A stretch of 42,839 nucleotides of DNA, taken from contig NZ_RCFQ01000027.1 of assembly GCF_003665155.1 (NCBI RefSeq), positions 1 through 42,839 of the forward strand, written 5' to 3'. Source of the DNA: Mariprofundus sp. EBB-1 (GTDB lineage Bacteria > Pseudomonadota > Zetaproteobacteria > Mariprofundales > Mariprofundaceae). How positions within the stretch are numbered: position 1 is the first letter of the stretch; each line of letters opens with the position of its first letter. Positions 7,732 through 15,560 of the stretch are shown here, piece after piece. Position numbers and translations under genes: made by a program. Under the pieces are notes generated by a model, which did no database searches, had not been told where the DNA came from, and saw only the letters and a list, made by a program, of their open reading frames with translations.

Positions 7732-9447
7732 TTGAAAATCATTGGAATTCACGGTTATTCATCAAGCAATCCAAATGCAGGAGCAGCACATAACTCCGGC
7801 GTTGCATGGGTTGAAAATGGCGTGGTGCTTGCAGCCACAGAAGAAGAACGTCTGAGCCGTAAAAAGAATGATTACAGCTATCCATTCCTCTCACTCAAGC
7901 AGATGCTTGATATGCAAGAATCAACGCCTGACTTCACTGCCCTTGCACAGCGTTCGAACATCAAATATCTACCGGATATGCTGAAGAATTATAAGCAGGC
8001 ACGATCACTAACCGACGATGCTCCCTTTAAAAAATATTTAACCGGTAAACTTCTTGAGTTACCACTGCGCACATCTATTCAGGCCTGCTCCTCTCGCAAG
8101 GTACCTGAATCTGTAGCATCCTTACCACGCAGTGAAACCAGACACCATCAGGCCCATGCCGCCAGCGCCTATTATTGCTGCCCATGGCCAGATGAAGAGG
8201 TGCTTGTTATCACCCTTGACGGGCATGGGGAGAGCCATTGCGGCTCTGTCTGGACCGGTAAGCAAGGCAAGATGGAATCCCGTTCCTGGCTTTCTGCCCT
8301 GCACTCCGTTGGTAATATTTATTCGGCTGTCACCGCGCACCTGGGCTTTAAACCCATGCGCCATGAAGGCAAAATTGTTGGACTAGCGGCCTATGGCAAT
8401 CCGGAACCTTTTTGCTCTCGCTTACATGAACATGTCACCGAAAGAGGTAAACACACCACCTTTGATGCTGATTTAATCTTACTGGCGATGCTTGGAAATA
8501 GAAAAGAGACCACCACTGTTTACCAATCACTCTCACAAGGGCTGTCACGCGAAGATATTTCGGCAGGCTTACAGACATTCACTGAACAGCTTGTCTGCGA
8601 TTTTATCCATGCATGGGTTGAAGAGAGTGGCATTCATAAGCTGGCGTTGGCTGGTGGCGTATTCGCCAATGTTAAATTGAACCAGCGTATTCTGGAACTT
8701 GATAATGTAGATAATATTTATATTCACCCCAATATGGGTGATGGTGGGCTGGCAGTTGGCGCAGCGCTGAATACCTATGCAGACAACAAGGGCGGTCTGA
8801 TCCCACAATTTATGGCATCAGCATACCTTGGCCCCGACATTGAAGTGGCTTCGGCCAAACTGGCAATGGAAGCAGCCGGAGCAAGCTATACACAACCTGA
8901 TGATTTAGCCGACCAGGCAGCGGAGCTACTTGCCAATGGTCGTGTTGTTGCGCGTGCTGCAGGACGCATGGAATATGGCCCGCGCGCACTGGGAAACCGG
9001 ACCTTGTTTGCCTCCTGTTCCGATCCAACGATTAACAAATGGCTCAATGACAGACTTCAACGCACCGAATTTATGCCTTTTGCCCCCATTATTATGGAAG
9101 AGTACGCAGCCGAGTATTTCCCGAGCTGGAAACCTGAACACTATGCTGCCCGCTTTATGACCATCACCTACGATGCTTCGAGCATCGCCAAAGAGCAGAT
9201 TCCGGCGGCTATTCATATTGATGGCACCGCACGCCCTCAGGTGTTGAGGCAACAGGATAATCCTGAGGTTTACGCCATACTCAAAGCCTTCCATGCCAGA
9301 ACAGGTGTGCCAGCACTGATCAATACATCCTTTAACATGCATGAGGAACCCATCGTATGCTCAGCCTCTGATGCCGTACGAGCCTTCCAACTTGGCAATA
9401 TCGATGCACTCATTTGCGCTGATCTGTTGGCTGTAGCTGAACAATGA
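7732..9447 (+). CDS. O-carbamoyltransferase of the NodU/CmcH family
   Basis: Cytoplasmic enzyme of 571 residues that transfers a carbamoyl group from carbamoyl phosphate, via carbamoyl-AMP, to a hydroxyl group. Visible blocks are the N-terminal GIHGYSSSNPNAG and TEEERLSRKK, the metal-binding RHHQAHAASAYY (HxxHAA), ITLDGHGES, KIVGLAAYG, LALAGGVFANVKLNQ, the phosphate-binding GRMEYGPRALGNR, and LINTSFNMHEEP near the C-terminus. The start is TTG at 7732 with AGGAG seven bases before it. It overlaps galE by four bases (ATGA). Family knowledge: P. aeruginosa carbamoylates an LPS core heptose, and this gene sits beside waaF and waaC, so core heptose is the likely acceptor. That is inference. Confidence 0.92.
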   Translation: MKIIGIHGYSSSNPNAGAAHNSGVAWVENGVVLAATEEERLSRKKNDYSYPFLSLKQMLDMQESTPDFTALAQRSNIKYLPDMLKNYKQARSLTDDAPFKKYLTGKLLELPLRTSIQACSSRKVPESVASLPRSETRHHQAHAASAYYCCPWPDEEVLVITLDGHGESHCGSVWTGKQGKMESRSWLSALHSVGNIYSAVTAHLGFKPMRHEGKIVGLAAYGNPEPFCSRLHEHVTERGKHTTFDADLILLAMLGNRKETTTVYQSLSQGLSREDISAGLQTFTEQLVCDFIHAWVEESGIHKLALAGGVFANVKLNQRILELDNVDNIYIHPNMGDGGLAVGAALNTYADNKGGLIPQFMASAYLGPDIEVASAKLAMEAAGASYTQPDDLADQAAELLANGRVVARAAGRMEYGPRALGNRTLFASCSDPTINKWLNDRLQRTEFMPFAPIIMEEYAAEYFPSWKPEHYAARFMTITYDASSIAKEQIPAAIHIDGTARPQVLRQQDNPEVYAILKAFHARTGVPALINTSFNMHEEPIVCSASDAVRAFQLGNIDALICADLLAVAEQ

Positions 9448-10397
9448 AAGCCCTTGTCACAGGTGGAGCCGGATATATTGGTGCCCATATGGTGCACCTT
9501 TTAAGGCAGCATGGGATTGAGGTTGCTGTACTCGATGACTTCTCAACAGGCCACCGTAATGTGATTCCCGAAGGTGTTGAACTGATTGAACAGGATTTAA
9601 CCAAACCTGAATCCGTGCTTAAAATTCGCGCCTTCAAGCCGGATGTTATTTTCCATTTTGCGGCAAAAAGTATTGTAGAAGAATCCATGCATGCGCCATG
9701 GAGCTATTTATCGCAAAATTTACGCATGACCATGCATGCTATTGAGGGGCTGGAAAATGATAGCCTGTTCATTTTCTCCTCATCATGTGCGGTGTACGGG
9801 GTTCCTGCATCTATTCCTATTGATGAACAGACGCCATGCCAACCGCTATCTGCCTATGGCAAAAGTAAACATGTTGGAGAGGCTTTATTGGAAGCTGCCT
9901 GCAAAGAGCGCGGGCTTCGCGCCATCTGCATGCGCTATTTCAATGTGGCCGGCTGCGGAGATCCAGTACTACTTGAAAACCATCATCCAGAAACACACTT
10001 GATCCCAAACCTGTTGCTGGCAGCAGGTAAAAACACATTCAGTATGTATGGAACAGACCATCCAACCACAGATGGAACTGCCGTTCGGGATTACATTGAT
10101 GTTCGGGATCTGACCGAGGCTCACTTATTAGCGTCACAACAATTACGCCAACAAAAAGCTGGTTTCTTTCAAGCTTTCAATCTTGGTTCGGGTAGCGGAT
10201 ACAGTGTGAAGCAAGTCTTTGATACCGTAGAACAACTCACCGGCTGCACCATTGATTATAACACCCACCCCGCTCGCCCCGGTGATGCACCAACGCTGAT
10301 TGCAAATTGCACCGCCTGGAAAACCTTTAGCGGCTGGCGTGCCAAATATGATATACACGCCATGATTGAAAGTGCATGGAAAGCCATGCATGCCTGA
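9444..10397 (+). CDS. galE: UDP-glucose 4-epimerase-type NDP-sugar epimerase
   Basis: Extended short-chain dehydrogenase of 317 residues, slightly shorter than the roughly 338-residue E. coli GalE. It has the NAD motif TGGAGYIGAH (residues 6-15), DDFSTGHRNV (31-40), the catalytic Ser region FSSSCAVYG (111-119), and the YxxxK pair Tyr138/Lys142. AVRDYIDVRDL and LGSGSGYSVKQV are typical GalE blocks, so UDP-Glc/UDP-Gal (or the GlcNAc equivalents) are likely substrates. It is coupled to the carbamoyltransferase by an ATGA overlap, and the next gene's start lies within its end. It probably supplies a galactose-type sugar for the LPS core or O-chain. Confidence 0.87.
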   Translation: MKALVTGGAGYIGAHMVHLLRQHGIEVAVLDDFSTGHRNVIPEGVELIEQDLTKPESVLKIRAFKPDVIFHFAAKSIVEESMHAPWSYLSQNLRMTMHAIEGLENDSLFIFSSSCAVYGVPASIPIDEQTPCQPLSAYGKSKHVGEALLEAACKERGLRAICMRYFNVAGCGDPVLLENHHPETHLIPNLLLAAGKNTFSMYGTDHPTTDGTAVRDYIDVRDLTEAHLLASQQLRQQKAGFFQAFNLGSGSGYSVKQVFDTVEQLTGCTIDYNTHPARPGDAPTLIANCTAWKTFSGWRAKYDIHAMIESAWKAMHA

Positions 10398-11229
10398 TAG
10401 TATTGCGGTTATTATTTCCACCTACAACAAGCCTGATGATTTAAGATGTGTGCTTGAAGGATATCGTCTTCAAACGGATCAACACTTTTCCATTTATGTG
10501 GCTGATGATGGTTCTGGTGAAGAAACCCGCACCCTTATAGATAACATGCGTGCAGCATACCCTGTTCCACTGCATCATATCTGGCATAAAGATGATGGAT
10601 TTAGACTCTCGGAAATACGCAATCGTGCGCTATTAGCGGTGTCAGAGCCCTATGTGCTTATTACCGATGGTGATTGTATCCCATTCCCTGCACTGATTGC
10701 CTCACATCGAAGGCTATGTAAACGCGGATCATTTCTTACCGGCTCTCGGCTGTTATTAAGTGAAGGTTTCAGTACTCAAGTAAGACAACAAGACATTGAC
10801 CTGCATGATCTCACTACAACAGCCACACTGCTGTCATTAAGACGTAGCAAATCGATCAATCGTATCTGGCCCGCTTTTATCCCACCCTTGATTGGCATCG
10901 AAAACAGTAAGCTCAGCGGCCTACGGGGCTGTCATATGAGTTTCTGGTTGAAGGATTTGCAAACCATTAATGGCTATGACCAGAGCTTCACAGGCTGGGG
11001 CCGTGAAGACTCGGATATTACAGCGCGTTTATTTCATGCCGGACTCACACGAAGAAATCTGTATGGCACACCATTATTACATTTGTGGCATCAGGAATTT
11101 TCAAGAAACAGCCTGTCTGACAACGACGCCACCCTGCAATCCTGTCTGAATGAAAAACGCGTTGAAGCCGTGTATGGACTAAGCCAATTGGCCGAAAAAC
11201 TGAAAACTCATAGCCAACCTCTTCAATAA
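10390..11229 (+). CDS. family 2 glycosyltransferase with galactosyltransferase-type C-terminus
   Basis: GT-A fold glycosyltransferase of 279 residues. It starts with IAVIISTYNKPDDL, has the nucleotide-binding YVADDGSGEE and a DxD-type LITDGDCIPF (about residue 95). The C-terminal half carries LRGCHMSFW and FTGWGREDSDITARL, the WGxED pattern of the Glyco_transf_7C/chondroitin-synthase-like acceptor domain. The ATG at 10390 lies inside the end of galE; a TTG 24 bases earlier has no support. The UDP-sugar made by the neighbouring epimerase could be the donor. The last codons and the stop lie within a repeat (11219-11277), so the C-terminus may have been rewritten by it. Confidence 0.87.
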   Translation: MPDSIAVIISTYNKPDDLRCVLEGYRLQTDQHFSIYVADDGSGEETRTLIDNMRAAYPVPLHHIWHKDDGFRLSEIRNRALLAVSEPYVLITDGDCIPFPALIASHRRLCKRGSFLTGSRLLLSEGFSTQVRQQDIDLHDLTTTATLLSLRRSKSINRIWPAFIPPLIGIENSKLSGLRGCHMSFWLKDLQTINGYDQSFTGWGREDSDITARLFHAGLTRRNLYGTPLLHLWHQEFSRNSLSDNDATLQSCLNEKRVEAVYGLSQLAEKLKTHSQPLQ

Positions 11230-11413
11230 GGCTTTAATCAAAATCGATCAACCGTTAGCCACGAATTACACGAATCCCCACGAATTTTGAACAAGATAAA
11301 TAATCTAGAGAGTTGGGGAATGAATGGCTGTATTGTAGAGAGTAATGAAGATGGTTTTAGCCGAATTAGCTTATAGAAATTCGTGTTAATTCGTGTAATT
11401 CGTGGCTGGTGTT
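11219..11413. repeat. inverted-repeat element with CACGAATT-type ends
   Basis: The left end (11219-11277) matches 13290-13349 closely: CTCTTCAATAA, a shared CTTTAATCAAAATC block, then TTAGCCACGAATTA and CACGAAT. The right end (about 11378-11413) is its complement: ATTCGTGTTAATTCGTGTAA followed by TTCGTGGCTGGTG. About 100 unrelated bases lie between. It fills the gap between two convergent genes and overlaps the end of the glycosyltransferase gene. No hairpin terminator with a T-tract is visible here. Confidence 0.75.
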
Positions 11414-11515
11414 TTTCCTTTCGTCTCTCTTGCTTCGCACCACAGGTACTTCCTCCTGTCGCCATACGATGAGACTTATCGCTTCGTGTGCGATGAACCA
11501 AAAAAGCGTAACAAC

Positions 11516-12034
11516 TCAGTGATTACTGGCGTTGGCGTAAAATGCGATACCTGACTTTTTATCTTCATAGATTTCAATCCAGATATCACCCGTCTTGGCC
11601 GCATCAGCCAGATCGGTTGTTGGCACGTGTGCTTTTAATGTCATGGATTCACCATGAAAACGGCCATGAATCTGACAATCACCAGCAATATGGTATTCCA
11701 CATCATCTGCCGGCCCATCATAGGTAAAGGTAAGCTGGCAGTTCACACCAACATCATCGAACTCACCCTTTTCCCCCTCTTTCAACACATCCTGCTGCAA
11801 GTTCATCACATCCCCGTTCATAGACTTTGCAGAGTGTGACAATAGTGCCACCTTAGCTCCATCCATAGCGCGGATAAACGCACTGAAACCACCAAAAATA
11901 ATCGGATCATAATCAAAGCTGGCTGTTGTTTTCTCAAGAATAATGAAGTTCAACGATCTTGAGTCATCAGCATAAGCAGCCGTACTCACCATTGTGATCA
12001 CTGAAGCCATCAGCATACAAAATATATAACGCAT
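11516..12034 (-). CDS. secreted protein of unknown function
   Basis: Protein of 172 residues with a clear Sec signal peptide (MRYIFCMLMASVITMVSTAA, cleavage after AYA near residue 22). AGGAG precedes the ATG at 12034. The mature part is beta-rich and acidic, with two cysteines in CQLTFTYDG and GDCQIHGRF that could form a disulfide. SLNFIILEKTTASFDYDPI and TLKAHVPTTDLADAAKTGDI loosely recall YceI-like lipocalin-type proteins, but I do not recognise a family with confidence. It lies downstream of the PstS-like gene on the same strand, with a 55-base gap, so the two may be cotranscribed. Confidence 0.75.
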   Translation of the reverse strand: MRYIFCMLMASVITMVSTAAYADDSRSLNFIILEKTTASFDYDPIIFGGFSAFIRAMDGAKVALLSHSAKSMNGDVMNLQQDVLKEGEKGEFDDVGVNCQLTFTYDGPADDVEYHIAGDCQIHGRFHGESMTLKAHVPTTDLADAAKTGDIWIEIYEDKKSGIAFYANASNH

Positions 12035-12089
12035 TTAAATCTCCTAATAATGTAACAAACAGTTTGGTTTATGTAGCCGGGAAAAAGGA

Positions 12090-12923
12090 CTATTTAAGCG
12101 GGATGTAACCCATACCTTTCACAATCGCCTGACACTCAGCACCCTGCATATAGGCAATAAAATCTTTGGCTTCACCAACAGGATCGCCTTTACTCAGCAG
12201 CAATAGCGGGCGCGATACACTATATTTGCCGGACACCACATTTTCAGGTGTCGCTTCAATGCCATCAAGTGTAAGCACTTTCACCTTACCACCAGTAGCA
12301 TAATCGCTGGCCACACCAACAGAAGCAAAGGTCACGGCGTTGACATCATGGGCTACTTTATCCAGTGCCACATCCTGTGAAAATGCCACCCAAGCCTGAC
12401 CTTTATCAAACGTAATCGTATCTTCCTCTGCTACACCTATCAGATGGAATTTTTTGGTGAACAACTCGTAGGTACCATGTTCAGCGCCCATCGATACCAG
12501 ATACACTTCTCCATCATGACCACCCACAGTACTCCAGTTGGAAGCTTCACCTTTAAAGAGCTGCTCAACCTGAGCCGAAGTCAGGCTTGCAAGCGGATTA
12601 TCTGCATTGACCACCAAGACAACACCATCCGTAGCAATTTTATGAATCTTCAGATCAGGATATTTTTTAATCTCTTTCGCTTTCACAGAGCGTGAAGCAC
12701 GACCGATATCCACTTTTCCTTTGGCAACCGTTTTCACACCCTTACTGGAGCCGCCTCCGGCGATCACAATATGTACACCAGCATGGCTCTTTTTATACAC
12801 CTTAGCACATGCTTTCATGGCTGGCTGCACAGTTGTGGAACCGGCTGAGGTAACAACACCGGCATGGGCAACGGACACCCCGAAAACGGCAATCATTGCC
12901 GCAAACAAATAGAGCTTTTTCAT
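12090..12923 (-). CDS. PstS-like phosphate-binding periplasmic protein
   Basis: Periplasmic substrate-binding protein of 277 residues in the PstS/PBP-like family. It has a signal peptide (MKKLYLFAAMIAVFGVSVAHA), then GSTTVQPAMKACAKVY and the phosphate-loop-like GGGSSKGVKTVAKGKVDIG. NPLASLTSAQVEQLFKGEAS and YSVSRPLLLLSKG are typical of PstS-type proteins. The start at 12923 is preferred because the signal peptide begins there and GGGG lies seven bases upstream. No pstC, pstA, pstB or phoU is nearby, so it is an orphan binding protein that may serve a transporter elsewhere or act in sensing. An FNR-type box lies 42 bases upstream. Several PstS-like proteins bind anions other than phosphate, so the ligand is uncertain. 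Confidence 0.87.
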   Translation of the reverse strand: MKKLYLFAAMIAVFGVSVAHAGVVTSAGSTTVQPAMKACAKVYKKSHAGVHIVIAGGGSSKGVKTVAKGKVDIGRASRSVKAKEIKKYPDLKIHKIATDGVVLVVNADNPLASLTSAQVEQLFKGEASNWSTVGGHDGEVYLVSMGAEHGTYELFTKKFHLIGVAEEDTITFDKGQAWVAFSQDVALDKVAHDVNAVTFASVGVASDYATGGKVKVLTLDGIEATPENVVSGKYSVSRPLLLLSKGDPVGEAKDFIAYMQGAECQAIVKGMGYIPLK

Positions 12924-12964
12924 GAACAATCCCCACAAAAACTATCAATAAAGAACGTAGAACG

Positions 12965-12978
12965 TTGATTTACATCAA
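12965..12978. promoter_or_regulatory. perfect FNR/ANR-type box
   Basis: TTGATTTACATCAA matches the FNR consensus TTGAT-N4-ATCAA at every fixed position. Its centre is about 48 bases upstream of the PstS-like start codon. A weak -10-like GATAGT (minus strand, 12946-12941) would place the box near -38, close to the class II activator position. This suggests oxygen- or redox-linked control of the binding protein. The regulator itself is not in the window. Confidence 0.6.
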
Positions 12979-13289
12979 TATGCAAAGCAATTCGATGCAT
13001 GGCACACCCTTCAAGCGGCCGCACTATGCCAGCATGACATGTGCATGGAAACCTCCATACCATTGATAAATTCAGCACTCTCACACTTTCTCTCAATATA
13101 AACATGGCATAGTATTTTTTGAGACATACTGGAAGCCTTGGATACTTCTTTGGACATATCAATACAAGGCTGTGACGTCATAGATAGATCAACCCAAAAG
13201 ATCATTATCGGACAGGAGAATTGTGAAACAATAGAGCGCCCAGTGAAGGGAGGAACCAAAGAAACGACTCTGGTTTATTTCTGACTAAT

Positions 13290-13485
13290 CTCTTCAATAA
13301 ACCTTTAATCAAAATCTATCAATCTTTAGCCACGAATTATCACGAATGTACAGAAGGCATATTACTTTCTTATGCAATAAAGTAGCTCATGCTTATCTGT
13401 AATCGGATCCATCAACACATAACAACCGACCACACCATTAAGTAGGATCTTTAATTCGTGTTCATTCGTGTAATTCGTGGCTGTT
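13290..13485. repeat. inverted-repeat element with CACGAATT-type ends
   Basis: The left end (13290-13349) aligns with 11219-11277 over about 60 bases. The right end (about 13450-13485) has the complementary AATTCGTGTTCATTCGTGTA followed by ATTCGTGGCTG. About 100 bases of core differ from the sister element. No open frame lies inside. Confidence 0.75.
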
Positions 13486-13526
13486 TATTTGATGGAGTAA
13501 TGCTGAACAGTTGCTGCTCCCCACTA

Positions 13527-13556
13527 TTGTTCAATGAATTTTTTTACAACTTATAA
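13527..13556 (+). promoter_or_regulatory. possible sigma-70 promoter for mltB
   Basis: TTGTTC and TTATAA are separated by 18 bases, about 90 bases before the mltB start. Both hexamers are imperfect, so this is only a candidate. It lies just outside the repeat element. Confidence 0.3.
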
Positions 13557-13644
13557 GGCATCACTTGGTGTTAAAACACTAGCATTCACGACTGTTTCTT
13601 TCTTTTACCTTTCTGTCTCCCGCATCCACCGTTAAGCTTCGGAC

Positions 13645-14715
13645 ATGAATCATTCAGGCAGCCCTCTGGCAACGTTTACACACGTCTCATTCAAACCACT
13701 TCGGCAACTCATATTGCTTGCATGCTTGGCCGCGCTCATGCCGACATTTGCTGATGCAGCGAACAAGAATCCGGATGGCACACAGTATGTCAGCCGCGAA
13801 GCACTCAGCACGCTACTGGCTTCAGAAATCAACGTTCCAGTAACTGAAATTCGTGCCATTCTGAAACAGGCAACATTTCAGCCAAAGATCGTTCAACGCA
13901 TGAATGGCCAGTGGGAAGCTCAGCCTTATGCAAAGTATCGACCGCTGTTCATCAAACAGAGTATGCAGGATAAAGGCCGCGCCTATCTTCACAAACATCA
14001 GCACATTTTTAACCAAATTGAAGAAAAATATCAGGTTGATAGCGTCATTATTGCTGCCATCCTCGGTATTGAGACACGTTTCGGTGTTGCCCACGGCACA
14101 CGCCCCGTGCTTGATTCACTCTATACCCTCTCTACCGGCTTCCCGCGTCGGGCTGAATTCTTTCGCAAACAGCTCGGTGCCATCATAGAAATCAGCCGTC
14201 AGGACAAGTTTGAACTGAGCACGCTCAAAGGCTCATATGCCGGTGCTTTTGGCTCCATACAATTCATTCCAACCTCGTTCCGCGCATACGCTGTGGATGA
14301 AGATGGTGATGGTATCCGTGACGTGTTTCACTCCAAACCCGATATCATTGCCAGCGTAGCCAATTACTTTAAACGACACCATTGGCAACACAATCGTCCT
14401 TCGGCTTTCTGGTTGCCCATGGAAACCAAGCTAACGCCTGAATGGCAACAGCTTGCTAAGGGAAAATTAAAACACTGGGTAACACTGGCAGATCTACGCC
14501 AATCCATGCCTGAGATATTTAACGCCATTCCACAACCCTGGCGCGATAGTGATAAAGTCAGCATTATCGAAATGGAAACCAAACAAGGCATGCGGTTCGC
14601 ATTGGTACATTACAACTTTAAAGTCATCATGCGATACAACCCTTCCTTTAATTATGCCATGGCCGTCACAGAAATCGCGGCCATGCTGGAGAGAACAACA
14701 TTCGCCGTCGATTAA
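13645..14715 (+). CDS. mltB: lytic murein transglycosylase B
   Basis: Periplasmic peptidoglycan-cleaving enzyme of 356 residues (GH103), which cuts the glycan strand between MurNAc and GlcNAc to give 1,6-anhydro ends. The catalytic glutamate lies in GIETRFG (about residues 146-152). Other family blocks are YAGAFGSIQFIPTSFRAYAV, the acidic DEDGDGIRD and SVANYFKRHHW. A signal peptide ends near ADA (residue 38). A cysteine occurs in its hydrophobic core (LLAC), but the preceding span is short for a lipoprotein signal, so soluble export seems more likely. There is no strong ribosome-binding site. Its end overlaps the proposed ATT start of rlpA by 16 bases, beginning a cell-wall operon. Confidence 0.9.
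   Translation: MNHSGSPLATFTHVSFKPLRQLILLACLAALMPTFADAANKNPDGTQYVSREALSTLLASEINVPVTEIRAILKQATFQPKIVQRMNGQWEAQPYAKYRPLFIKQSMQDKGRAYLHKHQHIFNQIEEKYQVDSVIIAAILGIETRFGVAHGTRPVLDSLYTLSTGFPRRAEFFRKQLGAIIEISRQDKFELSTLKGSYAGAFGSIQFIPTSFRAYAVDEDGDGIRDVFHSKPDIIASVANYFKRHHWQHNRPSAFWLPMETKLTPEWQQLAKGKLKHWVTLADLRQSMPEIFNAIPQPWRDSDKVSIIEMETKQGMRFALVHYNFKVIMRYNPSFNYAMAVTEIAAMLERTTFAVD
14688..14702 (+). promoter_or_regulatory. ribosome-binding site and ATT start of rlpA
   Basis: GGAGAG at 14688-14693 lies eight bases (counted from GGAG) before an ATT at 14700-14702. The frame upstream of ATT has no ATG, GTG or TTG before a stop at 14649. The next standard start, TTG at 14742, has no ribosome-binding site and would remove the charged region and most of the hydrophobic region of the signal peptide. 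Confidence 0.65.
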
Positions 14716-15560
14716 TCACCCCCACCCTACTGCTTTCTCTGTTGAGTCTTGTGATAGCAAGCTGCTCAGGCCATGTCTCACCCATTAAGGATTCAGCGCC
14801 AGACACGGTGCCCAATGGCCAGGCCCATCTGCCCGATGGCGCAGGCGGTGTTAGCAAAACAGGCAAGCCATATCGTGTTGCCGGCCAATGGTACACGCCC
14901 CTGAAAAGTGAAGGCCGTTATGATGAGACCGGTACGGCTTCATGGTATGGCACCAAATTCCATGGACTACTCACAGCCAATGGTGAAACCTATGATATGC
15001 ATGCCTTATCGGCTGCACATAAAACACTGCCCTTGCCCACCTTGATGCGAGTGACCAATCTGGACAATGGTCGTAGCGTGATTGTGCGTGTGAATGATCG
15101 CGGCCCATTTGTGAAAGATCGCTTGATTGATCTCTCTTATGCTGCTGCCAATGCCCTCGGTTACACCAAACAGGGTACGGCCCATGTGCGCGTCCAATCG
15201 CTTGAAATCCCCCCGAGTAAAGCAACGAAAACACTGGCTATGGGCGCTAAACTCAAAGCAGCAGACCGCTCCAACACCATCACCGTATCCAGCCCTGACA
15301 CCTTATCACTGCCAGCGACGGCACCATCCGGAAAAATATTTGTGCAACTGGGCGCCTTTGGCTCACAAGAAAATGCCGGCCGCTTGCAAGCCAAATTAAA
15401 AACCGCCTTTCCGGCCGCCCATATTATTGCCGTGCATATCGCTGAGAAAACACTCTATCGTGTGCGTATCGGCCCCTTTGAAGACATGGTAAATATTGAA
15501 AAAACAGTATTATCACTACAACAGAAAGGCTTTGATAAGCCCATGGTGATTATTGAATGA
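14700..15560 (+). CDS. rlpA: RlpA family lipoprotein with SPOR domain (ATT start)
   Basis: Outer-membrane lipoprotein, 286 residues if begun at ATT 14700. From that codon the protein reads M-RRRLITPTLLLSLLSLV-IASC: a positively charged head, a hydrophobic core and a lipobox ending at Cys22. The double-psi beta-barrel domain follows (GTASWYGTKFHGLLTANGET, then RVTNLDNGRSVIVRVNDRGP), with the Asp of NDRGP expected in the active site. The last 75 residues form a SPOR domain (from IFVQLGAFGSQENAGRL), which binds denuded glycan at the septum. Some RlpA proteins are lytic transglycosylases for such glycan. Without ATT, translation would begin at TTG 14742 with a signal too short to work. It overlaps mltB upstream and the next gene by four bases. 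Confidence 0.88.
   Translation: MRRRLITPTLLLSLLSLVIASCSGHVSPIKDSAPDTVPNGQAHLPDGAGGVSKTGKPYRVAGQWYTPLKSEGRYDETGTASWYGTKFHGLLTANGETYDMHALSAAHKTLPLPTLMRVTNLDNGRSVIVRVNDRGPFVKDRLIDLSYAAANALGYTKQGTAHVRVQSLEIPPSKATKTLAMGAKLKAADRSNTITVSSPDTLSLPATAPSGKIFVQLGAFGSQENAGRLQAKLKTAFPAAHIIAVHIAEKTLYRVRIGPFEDMVNIEKTVLSLQQKGFDKPMVIIE

Larger units (their letters stand above)
12939..13644. other. 706-base divergent intergenic region
   Basis: Lies between the minus-strand PstS-like gene and plus-strand mltB. It contains the FNR-type box (12965-12978), an inverted-repeat element (13290-13485) and a possible mltB promoter (13527-13556). An 82-codon minus-strand frame at 13011-13259 has a protein-like, cysteine-containing translation but no ribosome-binding site; I do not call it as a gene. 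Confidence 0.55.

Noticed and set aside
12090..12923. A complete pst phosphate transport operon
   Set aside because: Only the binding protein is present; no permease, ATPase or phoU in either direction.
13011..13259. 82-codon minus-strand frame with a protein-like, cysteine-containing translation
   Set aside because: TTG start without a ribosome-binding site, no recognisable family, and overlap with another frame; kept only as a note in the intergenic entry.
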